Below the pieces are notes generated by a model. The model was not told the DNA's origin and searched no databases. It saw nothing but the letters and a program-made list of their open reading frames with translations. Below, one piece after another: positions 52,939-61,963 of a DNA stretch of 64,000 bases; the stretch's first letter is position 1; the number at the start of each line of letters is the position of its first letter. The translations under genes and the position numbers were made by a program. This DNA is from Rhodoblastus sp963727035 (GTDB lineage Bacteria > Pseudomonadota > Alphaproteobacteria > Rhizobiales > Beijerinckiaceae). Where the stretch lies: contig CAVSEY010000003.1 in assembly GCA_963727035.1 (NCBI GenBank), forward strand, positions 62,001 through 126,000. The letters run 5' to 3'.

Positions 52939-53027
52939 ACTCCAACGCCCTCGAAAAAAGTCATGCGCGCTCTCTTGGCGCCGACGGCGGCGACTGGCGC
53001 TCGGGAGGGGCGGAGTTTAGAAGCATT

Positions 53028-53234
53028 TTAATGTTCCGAAACCTCCCAGACCGTTTCGCCCGCAGGCGACGACTGGGTTTCGTCGTCGATCGTCTCGCCG
53101 GCGATGACATAGGCGCCGTTCATCCAGCGATGGAGATCGACATCGGCGCAGCGTTTTGAGCAGAACGGCTTATGGGCCGCCGCCGGCTTGCCGCAGATCG
53201 GGCAGCGAGACGCCTGTTTCGACTCTTGCGCCAT
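53028..53234 (-). CDS. yacG: DNA gyrase inhibitor YacG
   Basis: 68 residues. Zinc-ribbon CPICGKP...CSKRCADVDLHRWMNGAYVI; the four cysteines and the following helix are the family signature. In E. coli YacG binds GyrB and blocks DNA binding. ATG 53234 overlaps the maf stop by one base (TGATG), so coupled. Confidence 0.92.
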   Translation of the reverse strand: MAQESKQASRCPICGKPAAAHKPFCSKRCADVDLHRWMNGAYVIAGETIDDETQSSPAGETVWEVSEH

Positions 53235-53893
53235 CAGGCGTGGGCCTCGGGCGCGGCCCAGGACCCGGCCCACAACTCATGGGCGCGATAGCCGAGCCCG
53301 TCGAGCAGGGTCATGGTTTCATAGAGCGGCAGCCCGACCACGGCGCTGTAGGAGCCGACGAGCTTGACCACGAAGCCGCCCGCGATTCCCTGGATGGCGT
53401 AGCCGCCCGCCTTGCCATGCCATTCGCGCGAGGCGAGAAAAGCAGCGATTTCACGATTTGACAGACGTTTGAAACGCAACCGCGCCTCGACCAGGCGCGA
53501 GCGCTCGCGGCCCGAAGGGTCAATCACGGTGACGCCGGTATAGACGCGATGGGCGCGGCCGGAGAGCAGCCGCAGGCAATGATCGGCCTCATCCGGGGTC
53601 TCGCATTTCGGCAGGATGCGCCGGCCGACGCAAACCACGGTGTCGGCGGCAATGACATAGGCGCCCTGCAATTCGGGGCGCATCTGCGCGGTCTTCGCCC
53701 CGACGCGGGCTTTTTCGAGCGCGAGCCGCGCAGCGAGCTTGCGCGGCGATTCGTTGCGGCCGGGCGATTCGTCGAGATCTGCGGGCAGGAGCGCGGCGGG
53801 CTCGATGCCGATCTGCTGGAGCAGCGCCAGACGGCGCGGCGAGCCGGAGGCAAGCGCGAGGCGCGAGGCGCGGGGTTTCGGCTCTGCGGTCAC
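53234..53893 (-). CDS. maf: Maf-family nucleoside triphosphate pyrophosphatase
   Basis: 219 residues. Hydrolyses non-canonical or m7G/dTTP-type nucleotides to monophosphates. Signature LALASGSPRRLALL, ARVGAKT-style helix, ADTVVCVG with catalytic Asp, YTGVTVI and KAGGYAIQG. Middle gene of infA-maf-yacG, the normal alphaproteobacterial order; starts 25 bases after infA. Confidence 0.93.
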   Translation of the reverse strand: MTAEPKPRASRLALASGSPRRLALLQQIGIEPAALLPADLDESPGRNESPRKLAARLALEKARVGAKTAQMRPELQGAYVIAADTVVCVGRRILPKCETPDEADHCLRLLSGRAHRVYTGVTVIDPSGRERSRLVEARLRFKRLSNREIAAFLASREWHGKAGGYAIQGIAGGFVVKLVGSYSAVVGLPLYETMTLLDGLGYRAHELWAGSWAAPEAHA

Positions 53894-53918
53894 GGGCGAT
53901 CCGGCGTAGGCGTTGCGA

Positions 53919-54137
53919 TTATTTGAAGCGGTAGGTGATCCGCCCCTTGGTCAGGTCATAGGGCGTCATTTCCACCAGCACGCGGTCCCCGGTGAGAACG
54001 CGAATGCGGTTCTTGCGCATTTTCCCCGCCGTATGGGCGATGATTTCATGGTCGTTTTCGAGGGTCACCCGAAAAGTGGCGTTGGGCAGCAATTCGCTGA
54101 CGACGCCGGGAAACTCCAATAGTTCTTCTTTGGACAT
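53919..54137 (-). CDS. infA: Translation initiation factor IF-1
   Basis: 72 residues, exact family length, from ATG 54137. S1/OB fold: MSKEELLEFPGVVSELLPNA, then HTAGKMRKNRIRVL and DRVLVEMTPYDLTKGRI. Occupies the ribosomal A-site during initiation. The open frame upstream (to 54317) has no family similarity. Confidence 0.97.
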   Translation of the reverse strand: MSKEELLEFPGVVSELLPNATFRVTLENDHEIIAHTAGKMRKNRIRVLTGDRVLVEMTPYDLTKGRITYRFK

Positions 54138-54419
54138 CTGAATCCTTGCAGTGATCGCGGCTGGGCGCCGAACCGCGACATTTCGAGCAGATCGCGGCCT
54201 GGGCCGGAAGTCGCGTTGCCATCGCGGTCGAAGTCGATCAAATTGGCGAACAGCCATCCGGTCGCATCCGCGATGGCGCGATGAACAATATCCGCGCTTT
54301 ACATGGTTCGTCGGCAATGCCGGAGAGACCGGGCGCGCTATAACAAATTACGGCGCGTCTGCCAATGGCGCGAGGGAGCGACGCCCGACACTTTTCCATA
54401 ACAGACGAAGGTTTCCCGG

Positions 54420-54818
54420 ATGACTGATTTTTTGGACCTCCAATTTCGACTCTGGCGGAGCTGGCTCGAGCTCGTCGAGGTCTCTCTCGCGACGGTGGCG
54501 ACGATTTCGGCTCGTCTCCCGATCATCGCGCAGGCCACGACGGGCTTCGGCGATCACGAAGCGCGCCACGAGGCGCGGACGATGGTGACCGAGAAATGGC
54601 GCGCGGTCGCCGCAGGGGCCGAGGCTGGCGCGCTCGCGAGCGCCAAGGCGGCGCTGAAGGTCATGACCGGCCAGACCCACCCAGTCGCCTTCGCCGGCCA
54701 TTTGATGGACGTCGCCGACGCCGCGACCCGGCCGGCTCGCCGGAAAGTTCGCGCCAACGCCCGCCGCCTGACCCGGCAATGGCCCGCGCAACGGCGTGCG
54801 CGCGACGCAGAGTCCTGA
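54420..54818 (+). CDS. Hypothetical phasin-like alpha-helical protein
   Basis: 132 residues, almost wholly amphipathic helix (DFLDLQFRLWRSWLELVEVSLATVATISARLP at the start). Ala-rich, no cysteines, basic C-terminus. The composition and the FRLW opening resemble phasins or poly-beta-hydroxybutyrate-associated proteins, but similarity is weak. It may coat granules or membranes. Monocistronic, divergent from infA. Confidence 0.55.
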   Translation: MTDFLDLQFRLWRSWLELVEVSLATVATISARLPIIAQATTGFGDHEARHEARTMVTEKWRAVAAGAEAGALASAKAALKVMTGQTHPVAFAGHLMDVADAATRPARRKVRANARRLTRQWPAQRRARDAES

Positions 54819-54922
54819 AATCGCGCCGCCGCCATGCGCCGTCGATCTTGCCTATTGCCAAGCCCGCCGAGAGCGGCTAAACAGCCCGCCACTGCCGCCG
54901 GGCGCCAAGCCCGAAGCGCAAA

Positions 54923-54999
54923 GCGCCCGTAGCTCAGCTGGATAGAGCACCAGACTACGAATTTGGGGGTCAGAGGTTCGAATCCTTTCGGGCGCGCCA
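54923..54999 (+). tRNA. tRNA-Arg (anticodon ACG)
   Basis: 77 bases including encoded CCA. Acceptor GCGCCCG/CGGGCGC, D-arm GCTC...GAGC, anticodon loop CTACGAA, T-loop TTCGAAT. The anticodon stem CCAGA/TTTGG has one G-U pair. ACG is read as ICG and decodes CGU, CGC and CGA. Terminator follows at 55022. The mobile, rearranged region starts shortly after it. Confidence 0.97.
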
Positions 55000-55021
55000 T
55001 TAAAATCAAAGGCTTAGACGA

Positions 55022-55048
55022 AAAGCCCCGGCAGAAATCCGGGGCTTT
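55022..55048 (+). terminator. Terminator after tRNA-Arg
   Basis: AAAGCCCCGG pairs with CCGGGGCTTT around CAGAAAT, followed by CGTTTTC. Ten perfect pairs. Confidence 0.9.
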
Positions 55049-55261
55049 CGTTTTCGGGTAACTCCGGGGGTGACGATTGGCGCGGGCGCACGGCGTCCGG
55101 AAACTCGGGCCTGATTAATCAAATCAGAAGTAGCGCCCCGGCGGGTTGGAAATGCCCCCCGGGGCGCTGGCCGGTGTTTTGCGACACCTCCGGCTGGTCG
55201 CCCGCGGAGGCCAATCCGCGAGGTTTTCCCGCCGGGCTCTTACTCGCGGCGGGAAAGGCAA

Positions 55262-55392
55262 TCATTTTGGAAACGCCGCGTCCGGGTTCATCGCCAGGTC
55301 CGCAATCGCTTTCGCCCACAGATCGCGCCCCGGGTCATCGTCGAAGTTTTGCGAGAATTGCCAATTCTGGAACTCCGGCCCGACATAGTGCC
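55262..55392 (-). pseudogene. C-terminal fragment of an unidentified gene
   Basis: On the minus strand, in a frame different from polA, an open end reads HYVGPEFQNWQFSQN... to ...LAMNPDAAFPK stop at 55262. It begins exactly where PolA similarity ends (about 55390), so a breakpoint has joined two unrelated gene pieces. Family not recognised. The bases from 55049 to 55261 hold nothing that I can identify. Confidence 0.45.
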
Positions 55393-56070
55393 ATATTCAT
55401 TGATCAGCTTGGCCGCGGTCTTGACGCCAATGCCCGGGGCGCCGGGCACATTGTCGGTGGAATCGCCGGCCAGAGCCTGGATGTCCACGACCTTTTCCGG
55501 CGGCGCGCCGAAATAGGCGATTACCTCGTCGCGCCCGATCTTGCGCTCCTCGCGCTCGCCCGAGGCCGGGTCGTATATTGAGACGCCCGGCCGCACCAGC
55601 TGCATCAGGTCCTTGTCGGCGGAAATGATGGTGACGTCTGCGCCGGCTTCCGTCGCTTGTTTCGCGTAGGTTGCGATCAGGTCGTCGGCCTCATAGACGT
55701 CCTGCTCCACCGGCTCGAGACCAAAGGCCCGCACGGCGGCGCGAAACAGGGGGAATTGCGGGACGAGGTCTTCCGGGGGCTCGGAGCGGTTCGCCTTGTA
55801 GGCGGGATAGAATTCCTTGCGGAAGGAATTTTCGCTTTTATCGAAAATGATGGCGAGATGCGTGGGACGAACCCCCGCCGCCCCATCGCGGACGAATTGC
55901 AGCAGTTTGGCGCAGAACAGCCGGACCGCGCCGGTCGGAAGCTGGTCGGCGCGGTAATTGTATTTGCGGTCCTGTCGGATCGACTGGAAAAAGGCGCGAA
56001 AGATGAAATTCGAGCCGTCGACGAGAAAGACATGGTCGCCGGGAACGAGAAAGCGGGGAGCGTCGGTCAT
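55288..56070 (-). pseudogene. polA: polA truncated after 227 residues (5'-3' exonuclease domain only)
   Basis: From ATG 56070 the product MTDAPRFLVPGDHVFLVDGS... matches the DNA polymerase I 5' nuclease: VDGSNFIFRAFF, IIFDKSENSFRKE, YEADDLIATYAKQA, SADKDLMQLV, AGDSTDNVPGAPGIGVKTAAKLI. Similarity ends at ...NEYG (55390). The last 33 codons are read from unrelated DNA in another frame. Proofreading and polymerase domains are absent. The retained piece stops short of the end of the nuclease domain, so activity is doubtful. An intact copy is expected elsewhere; this may be a duplicate cut by the IS activity seen to the right. Confidence 0.85.
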
Positions 56071-56150
56071 GCGCATCGGTTCGAGAAAGCCGCACTCGCG
56101 CGACGGACGTCTGTTATAAGCCAAGCCCCGCGCCTCCCCAAGGGGGCAAC

Positions 56151-56459
56151 TCATAGGCTGCGACTGTTTCGGGGGGGACGTCCCGAGCGATGTTGAAATA
56201 GGCTCGGCGGGCGTCGCTGATTGATGAGGCTATGCAGCCTCGCGGACGGGGTCAAGGCCGCGGCGCCAGTGGCGAACTCGGCCTGATGAGCGAGAAGCGC
56301 GGCGTGCAGGCTCGGCAGATGCTTGTGAGCTTTCAACCTTCGGAAGCCCTTGGCGGCCTCGATCATGGCGGCGTCGCGCCAGCGTTTCACATTCCGGCAG
56401 ATCCTGCGGATGGAGCCGTTCATGTTCTCGATGATGTTGGTGCAGGCGGTCGACTGCAC
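56151..56459 (-). pseudogene. IS256-family transposase, C-terminal fragment
   Basis: 102 residues with the conserved end TNIIENMNGSIRRICRNVKRWRDA and MIEAAKGFRRLKAHKHLP of IS256 Mutator-type transposases. The catalytic N-terminal two thirds are missing. Another, non-overlapping IS256 piece in opposite orientation lies at 59362; the two flank the methyltransferase and glycosyltransferase genes. Confidence 0.85.
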
Positions 56460-56475
56460 GGGGGCGAGGGCCTGG

Positions 56476-57243
56476 CTAAGACGTCGCCGGCCTTAACGCA
56501 TTGAGCATTGCGGTCAGGACGTCGCGCAAACGATCCTTGTATCTCTCGCCGCCCGCAGCCGGTGCTGCTTTCTTGCGCATTCGGACGGAAATCCATCGAT
56601 CCCGAGAGGTGTCAACTTCGATGTCCGCGTAGGGTGCAAAGAGCTCGCTGGCGTCTATGCGCTGCGTCTTGTTCCAGATGATGAAGTTACCGCTGCTTCC
56701 CTCGAAATTCCATTGATGTAGCCCGTCATAGTGGCCTTGCTCGGCTTCGTTCGTGGCATGCTCAAGCGCGATGCGGCCGCCAGGTTTTGCCACGATCAGC
56801 ATTTCCTCGATGCCGCGAACGGGATCGAACGAATGGTCAAGCGCATTGCGACAGTGTACGAGATCGAACTGGCAGGGGGAGAAGAAACTCGAGAGGTCTT
56901 CCGCAAAGCCGAGCTGTGTTTCTATCGGGCGTTCGATACCATTCTTCGCTGCGATCTCGGCATAAAATGGCGCAAGCGGGTCACACGCAACGAGCGAGAG
57001 CGGCGCTCCATCGTGCATATGCCCCAGAAACGTCATCGGCCCGGCGCCGACATCGAGCACGCTCTTGCCGGTCAACCCCTGCATCAAGTCAGGATCAATC
57101 TCCCGGTTCCCGTCCAGTCTGCTGCTGAAGTCTTCCGGCCACCTGTCGCCCCTGGTCGTGAACCAGCGATCCCAAAACGCCACTTCATCACTTATGCCAG
57201 CTGCCCATAGCGCGAGGTGCCTGGAAAATCCTTCCTGATCCAA
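56476..57243 (-). CDS. SAM-dependent methyltransferase (type 11)
   Basis: 255 residues. Class I methyltransferase with the SAM loop SVLDVGAGPMTFLGHM (about residues 60-75), ACDPLAPFYAEIA, FDLVHCRNALDH and a KPGGRIALEH strand. The N-terminal ISDEVAFWDRWFTTRGDRWPEDF resembles enzymes found in O-antigen and capsule loci. Lower GC than the core genes. Downstream of the glycosyltransferase at 57305 on the same strand and butted against an IS256 fragment. Substrate unknown; probably a sugar or glycan end. Confidence 0.82.
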   Translation of the reverse strand: MDQEGFSRHLALWAAGISDEVAFWDRWFTTRGDRWPEDFSSRLDGNREIDPDLMQGLTGKSVLDVGAGPMTFLGHMHDGAPLSLVACDPLAPFYAEIAAKNGIERPIETQLGFAEDLSSFFSPCQFDLVHCRNALDHSFDPVRGIEEMLIVAKPGGRIALEHATNEAEQGHYDGLHQWNFEGSSGNFIIWNKTQRIDASELFAPYADIEVDTSRDRWISVRMRKKAAPAAGGERYKDRLRDVLTAMLNALRPATS

Positions 57244-57304
57244 TCCGATGCCCTCCTGTTTCGCCTTCCGAGCGCCAGCATTCCTGAAAGTATACCGTTC
57301 CCCC

Positions 57305-59212
57305 TCAGTCTATGTAATCGGATCTTGCGAGGCCAGGCAAGGTCAGGAGATGACTGTCTGATGAGACATCATGGAGGTTGATACCCTGTGCGTAAAGTGC
57401 ATGCCCGACATAGGCGTCCTCAAGCCCGACCGCCTTCATCGCAAAGAACTCCTTCATCGCGAGATACATGTACGAACACGCCTCGAGTCCTCGTCGCCCC
57501 AGCAGATATCCATATCCCCCGGCTGCATATTCTCGCGGAACCGGATATTGATACCCCCTCGTCTCGATGAGCGGATCTTCGCATTTCGAGAGATGCCACC
57601 CGTGCCACTGCTGTTGATGGGAGGACGAACCCACGATCCGCCCGGCACATTCCAGGCCCTGGGAGCTGACGGTCTCTACCAGGCCCTCAAATTCGGTGCG
57701 ATCCGCCAGCGAGAGATCGTCGTCGATCTTGATGACGAGAGCAGGATCCGCAACAAGGTCAAGGATTGTCAACGCATAGAACACCTTGCGGTGTAGGCCC
57801 TCATAATTGTCTGGAACGGGAACGGTCAGAACGCCACCATCATATTTGAACGTCAGTTCCGTTTCCTCCTCGCTCTGGAATCGGCTTTGGCCCACCAACA
57901 GGATATGGTGGTACGAGCTGTCCTGGCCGGCAAAGGAGGCAATCGAGGCTACGGCCCGCCGCATGCGTGGTTGACAACCTAGATGCAGGACAACCTTCTT
58001 CGCGGTACAGTCAGCCCGCAGCCGCGCGACATTCTCGGGGAGGGACAGCGATAGTGCCCTGGCGAGAAACGCCTTGAAGGCCTTGTTCTTAGGGAAGAGC
58101 GAAAAGACATCGCGCAGCTCTGCAAAGCGCGTACAAGGATCAAGAGGCGCTTTCAGCTCCTGCAATTTTTTGAGCGCTTCAAGCTGCCGTTGCGGCCCGC
58201 TGATGCAAAACTCCAGCGTGTGGAAGAGCGGCCGCGTCGGCCGCAGTTCCTTCTCGCATCTGGCAATGTATTTAGCGGTCTCTTTCGCGACCTCCCTGAC
58301 GAGCACCTCGGTCTTCCCTCGCAGCGTTTCTAGCGCCGTTCTGACTTCCCGGTCCCTCTTTCGCCTGGTCTGCGCTTCAAGTGCATCGGAAACCGTTGTG
58401 TCGCGGAACAGGGTTTCCATCGCCAGGCCAATCGTGACGTCGCCCTTGCTAAGCCCGACCCCCGCCCAGAACCGCTCGATGGCTCCTGTCTCGAGAAGCC
58501 TGAAATGTTCGCGCCACGTCGCACCAGTTTCACACGGCAATGCAGCATTGCGCCCATAGGCTGCGCCTCCGAGGGCTATTTTCCTCTTGTAGTGTTCGAT
58601 GGATCTGTAGGGGTAGTGGAAGATGGACAGCCCGTCGTCGATGTCCATCGTTCCGCCAGGGACTTCTCTCACTCCGTGACTGCCCTGTTCAACGATGACG
58701 GTGCCCGAAGCTCGATGCATGCATTTACGGGGCAGAGGGTGTCCCAGATTGTTCACGCTGCTGCATTCAAATACGTCACTCTTCCTCGGATGGCTGGTAA
58801 AACTGGTCTGCCGGGGATGCTGGATGGTCGGCACCGCATTGTAGCGGCACACGTTCAAGGCCCCGATGCCCGCGGGAATCCCGGCTAGAAATGATTTGAG
58901 GTCCCCACTCTTGCTCGTCCAGAACTCGTCGGCATCATTGTTGATCACCCAGTCGGCACCATGGTCGTTGCTCGCGCGTCTAGCCATCTCCGTGACCCAG
59001 ATAGACTGGCTGTAATCGTCTCCGGACTGGAAAATATACTCTATTTCCATTTCCCTTGAAAGGCTCTGGATTATCTCGGCGCTTGAATCAGTTGAGAGAT
59101 TGTCCATTATTATAAAGCTATCGACACCTTGGGCATGGTGAAACCGGAGATTGTCTTCGATGATGTCTTCTTCATTTCGGACCAAGAGTGTCATTGTTAT
59201 CTTGACGCCCAT
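57305..59212 (-). CDS. Two-domain glycosyltransferase (GT2/GT92-like plus GT31-like)
   Basis: 635 residues from ATG 59212. N-terminal domain: MTLLVRNEEDIIEDNLRFHHAQGVD and WVINNDADEFW, a DxD-type glycosyltransferase of the GT2/DUF23 group. Middle: helical linker (about 280-400). C-terminal domain, from about 425: VLHLGCQPRMRRAVASI, VIKIDDDLSL (DDD metal motif), GGYGYLLGR and EDAYVGHAL, like GT31-type galactosyl/N-acetylglucosaminyl transferases, rare in bacteria. Likely builds a surface glycan with two activities on one chain. Flanked by IS remnants, and of lower GC, so probably acquired. Confidence 0.82.
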   Translation of the reverse strand: MGVKITMTLLVRNEEDIIEDNLRFHHAQGVDSFIIMDNLSTDSSAEIIQSLSREMEIEYIFQSGDDYSQSIWVTEMARRASNDHGADWVINNDADEFWTSKSGDLKSFLAGIPAGIGALNVCRYNAVPTIQHPRQTSFTSHPRKSDVFECSSVNNLGHPLPRKCMHRASGTVIVEQGSHGVREVPGGTMDIDDGLSIFHYPYRSIEHYKRKIALGGAAYGRNAALPCETGATWREHFRLLETGAIERFWAGVGLSKGDVTIGLAMETLFRDTTVSDALEAQTRRKRDREVRTALETLRGKTEVLVREVAKETAKYIARCEKELRPTRPLFHTLEFCISGPQRQLEALKKLQELKAPLDPCTRFAELRDVFSLFPKNKAFKAFLARALSLSLPENVARLRADCTAKKVVLHLGCQPRMRRAVASIASFAGQDSSYHHILLVGQSRFQSEEETELTFKYDGGVLTVPVPDNYEGLHRKVFYALTILDLVADPALVIKIDDDLSLADRTEFEGLVETVSSQGLECAGRIVGSSSHQQQWHGWHLSKCEDPLIETRGYQYPVPREYAAGGYGYLLGRRGLEACSYMYLAMKEFFAMKAVGLEDAYVGHALYAQGINLHDVSSDSHLLTLPGLARSDYID

Positions 59213-59361
59213 CGAGGAATACCTATTCGTCGATAAGAATACAGAAGACCCAGTCGCAGCCGTCATCATTCGCGTATTTGCGCACCAAATGGCTAGCGTT
59301 GCAATCAATATCTGGTTGCCATGCCGCTGAGGTAGACGAGCGGGTCTTCCATGTTCACTTG

Positions 59362-59568
59362 AGCCGGCTGTTCATCATCGACGCCTCGCGCGCGCTGCTG
59401 AAAGCGATCCGCGCCAGCTTCGGCCGCAACACGCCGATCCAACGCTGCCAGATTCACAAGGCCAGCAACATTACCGAGCGTCTGCCGAAATCCCTGCACG
59501 CCTCGGTGCGCAGGACCCTCCGCCAAGCCTGGGAACTCGACGACGCCGACAATGCCGAAAAGCTGGAC
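59362..59568 (+). pseudogene. IS256-family transposase, central fragment
   Basis: LFIIDASRALLKAIRASF, TPIQRCQIHKASNITERLP and LRQAWELDDADNAEKL match the central catalytic part of IS256 transposases, including the conserved RCQxHK motif. Both ends are missing; it stops 26 bases before the IS5 end. Orientation is opposite to the fragment at 56151. Confidence 0.82.
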
Positions 59569-59593
59569 GGTTCTATTAACCCCGTCGCGCTGG

Positions 59594-60813
59594 CTGATTG
59601 CTTTGCATTGAGCGGCGTCGGAGAATGTCGGGACGCCTTTTGGGTGAAGGGCGAGAATGGCGCGGGCGGCGTCGTCCCCCGGCGGCCTCTTCAAGCCGAC
59701 CTCGGCGCCGCCTTTTGCAGCATGAGCAGCCGTTTGATGTTGTAGACGATGTTCGCCATGCCGATTTTTGTCGTCGCCCGGGCGAGGCCGATGGTGCGGA
59801 TGAACAGGTCCATCCGGTCTTTCTGAACGGCGAAGACATGCTCGACGCGCGAACGCACGACAGATTTAAGCGCATTGGCTTTTCTCATGCGCTCTGGCAT
59901 CGGCTTGCCTTTCGGCTTCTTGCGGTGAATGCGGCTCACAAAGCCGTTGTCGCGCAAGAACGCCTCGTTCTTCGCCGACCGATACGCCGTGTCTGCCCAG
60001 ACGGCGCTCGCCGTATTGCTCTTGTCGAGCAGGCCTTCGCGCAACCGGGCGCCCTCGTAGGAGGCGGCGTCGGTCGCCAGCCACTTGCGGATCAACCCGA
60101 AGCCGCGGTCGATTGAGACATGGTTCTGATAGCCGAAGGTCGGGATGGCGATGTCGACCGGCGGCGTGCTCCCGTCTTCGCGGGTTTTCGCCTTGGTGAA
60201 TTTGATCGTCCAGCGCGCGTCGCGGTCCTTGTGGCGCAATTTGGCGGGCTTCTTCGCCCAGTCCTTCGGGACGCGGCCTACTTTGATCGTCTGGTTTTCC
60301 TCGCGCGTGTTGCGCTGCTTGGGCGCGGAGATCAGGCTGGCGTCGATGATTTGCCCGGACATCGCGATATAGCCGGACGCCCGCAGCGCGCCGTCGAGCC
60401 GGTCGAACAGCGTCTGGATGACGCCGGCTCTGGTGAGTTTTTCGCGAAACAGCCATATCGTGCGCGCATCCGGGATGCGGTCGGACAGGCTCAAGCCCAG
60501 AAAGCGCATGAAGGACAGCCTATCGTTGATCAGGAATTCCGCGCGCTCGTCCGACAGATTGTTGGCCGCCTGGATGACCAGGATTTTGAACATCAGCACA
60601 GCGTCGAACGGCGGGCGCCCGCCCTGCGCGCCATCCGAATAATCCAGCGCTTCGAGCAGATCGGCGCGGAAAATTTCAAAATCGACGACGGCTTGAAACG
60701 CTTCGAGTTGGTCGCCAAGGCCGCTCAAGCGCTTCAGGCGATCATCAACATCAAAAAATCCCGGCTGGCCACGCATCAATTCATCTCCGACACCGTCAAG
60801 CCAAAGGAATCAG
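59594..60813 (-). mobile_element. IS5-family insertion sequence
   Basis: About 1.22 kb. Imperfect terminal inverted repeats of some 30 bases: left CTGATTGCTTTG (from 59594) and right, read inward, CTGATTCCTTTG (from 60813), both continuing to GTCGGAGA with one indel. It carries one intact transposase gene. It sits beside the IS256 central fragment. A target duplication is not clear, so the outer limits are approximate. Confidence 0.8.
59691..60779 (-). CDS. IS5-family transposase
   Basis: 362 residues, complete. DUF772 N-terminal domain (GRPPFDAVLMFKILVIQAAN...SFMRFLGLSLSDRIPDARTIW), then a DDE nuclease: QIIDASLIS (first Asp), VWADTAYRS (second Asp) and SRVEHVFAV (Glu). No stop or frameshift, so it may be active and could explain recent rearrangements nearby. 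Confidence 0.93.
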   Translation of the reverse strand: MMRGQPGFFDVDDRLKRLSGLGDQLEAFQAVVDFEIFRADLLEALDYSDGAQGGRPPFDAVLMFKILVIQAANNLSDERAEFLINDRLSFMRFLGLSLSDRIPDARTIWLFREKLTRAGVIQTLFDRLDGALRASGYIAMSGQIIDASLISAPKQRNTREENQTIKVGRVPKDWAKKPAKLRHKDRDARWTIKFTKAKTREDGSTPPVDIAIPTFGYQNHVSIDRGFGLIRKWLATDAASYEGARLREGLLDKSNTASAVWADTAYRSAKNEAFLRDNGFVSRIHRKKPKGKPMPERMRKANALKSVVRSRVEHVFAVQKDRMDLFIRTIGLARATTKIGMANIVYNIKRLLMLQKAAPRSA

Positions 60814-60930
60814 AAAGTCGCCGCCGACGCCAGGTTTTTAGAGCTGGGATAATCTCCGGCAAGTAGCGCGACAACGCTCTCTCATCAGCAATAGCTTAAC
60901 AGCCATCGGCTCGGCACGAGGAGAGCGATC

Positions 60931-61963
60931 ATGAGCTATTACGTTGGGTTGGACGTCTCCGTGAAACTGACGGCGATTTGCATCATCGACGAGGACGGGA
61001 AAGTCGTGATGGAGCGCGTTGTCGCCAGCGATCCAGGCGACATAGGCCGATGCGTCGAGGAAATCGACGGCGCGATCAGTCGCATCGGCTTGGAAGCCGG
61101 TCCGCTGGCGCCTTGGCTTTTCGGCGGACTTGCCGAACGCGGGCTTCCTGTCGTCTGCATCGAGGTCCGCCAGATGAAGGCCTTCGCCAAGGCCTCGCCC
61201 ATCAAAACGGACCGGCGGGATGCGCGATTGATCGCGCAAGCGATGCGCACAGGCCTATTCAAGGTCGCCCATGTCAAGACCGATGACAGCCAGCGCATCC
61301 GATTGCTCTTGCGCCATCGCCAGGCGATGGTCCGACGCAACAAGGATTTGATCAACACCGTTCGCGGCACGCTGAAGGCGTTTGGCATTCGCACTGGCGG
61401 CGGAAAGAACACGCTGTTCGCCCGACGCGTCCGTGATGCGATCGACGACAAGATGATCCTGGCCATGACAGAGCCTCTGCTCGCCGCCTATGAGGATGGC
61501 CTGCGGATCTTGGCTAAGCTCGACGAAATGGTGCTGGCGATCGCCAAGAAAGATGCGATTTGCCGTCGCCTCATGACAGTTCCCGGCGTGGGGCCTGTGG
61601 TGGCGCTCACATTCCGCACTGGCGTCGATGTCGCCCATCGGCTTCGATAAATCGAGGCTCGTGGCGGCCGTGTTCGGCCTCACGCCCAGAGTGCATGCCT
61701 CCGGCGAAATGGAACAGGTCGGGCGGATCACAAAATGTGGAGACGCCATGGTTCGCGCGCTGCTCTATGAAGCCGCCAATGTCATGATGACGCGCTGCCG
61801 AGCCGACAACTGGCTTAAATCCTGGGCTCTCAAGGTCGCAAGACGGCATGGAGCGCGCAAAGCAAAGGCGGCCCTGGCTCGGCGTCTCGCCGTCATCATG
61901 CATCGCATGTGGGTCAATGGAACCGACTTCTCCATGGAAAGGCCAATGCCGATGACCGCTTGA
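60931..61963 (+). pseudogene. IS110-family transposase with a frameshift
   Basis: The first frame (60931-61650, 239 residues) holds the RuvC-like DEDD domain: GLDVSVKLTAICI, IEVRQMKAFAKASPIKTDRRDARLIAQ. At about 61640 the reading jumps by one base; the C-terminal transposase_20 domain (SRLVAAVFGLTPRVHASGE ... MHRMWVNGTDF) continues in another frame to 61963. One extra base in CATCGGCTTCGATAAA explains it. Complete otherwise. IS110 elements lack clear inverted repeats, so ends are not defined. Confidence 0.88.

Noticed and set aside
54923..55400. tRNA-Arg as attachment site of an integrative island
   Set aside because: No integrase gene and no repeat of the tRNA 3' end was noticed in the window.
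61628..61963. Second frame of IS110 as a separate gene
   Set aside because: It continues the transposase C-terminal domain directly; one-base frameshift explains it better.
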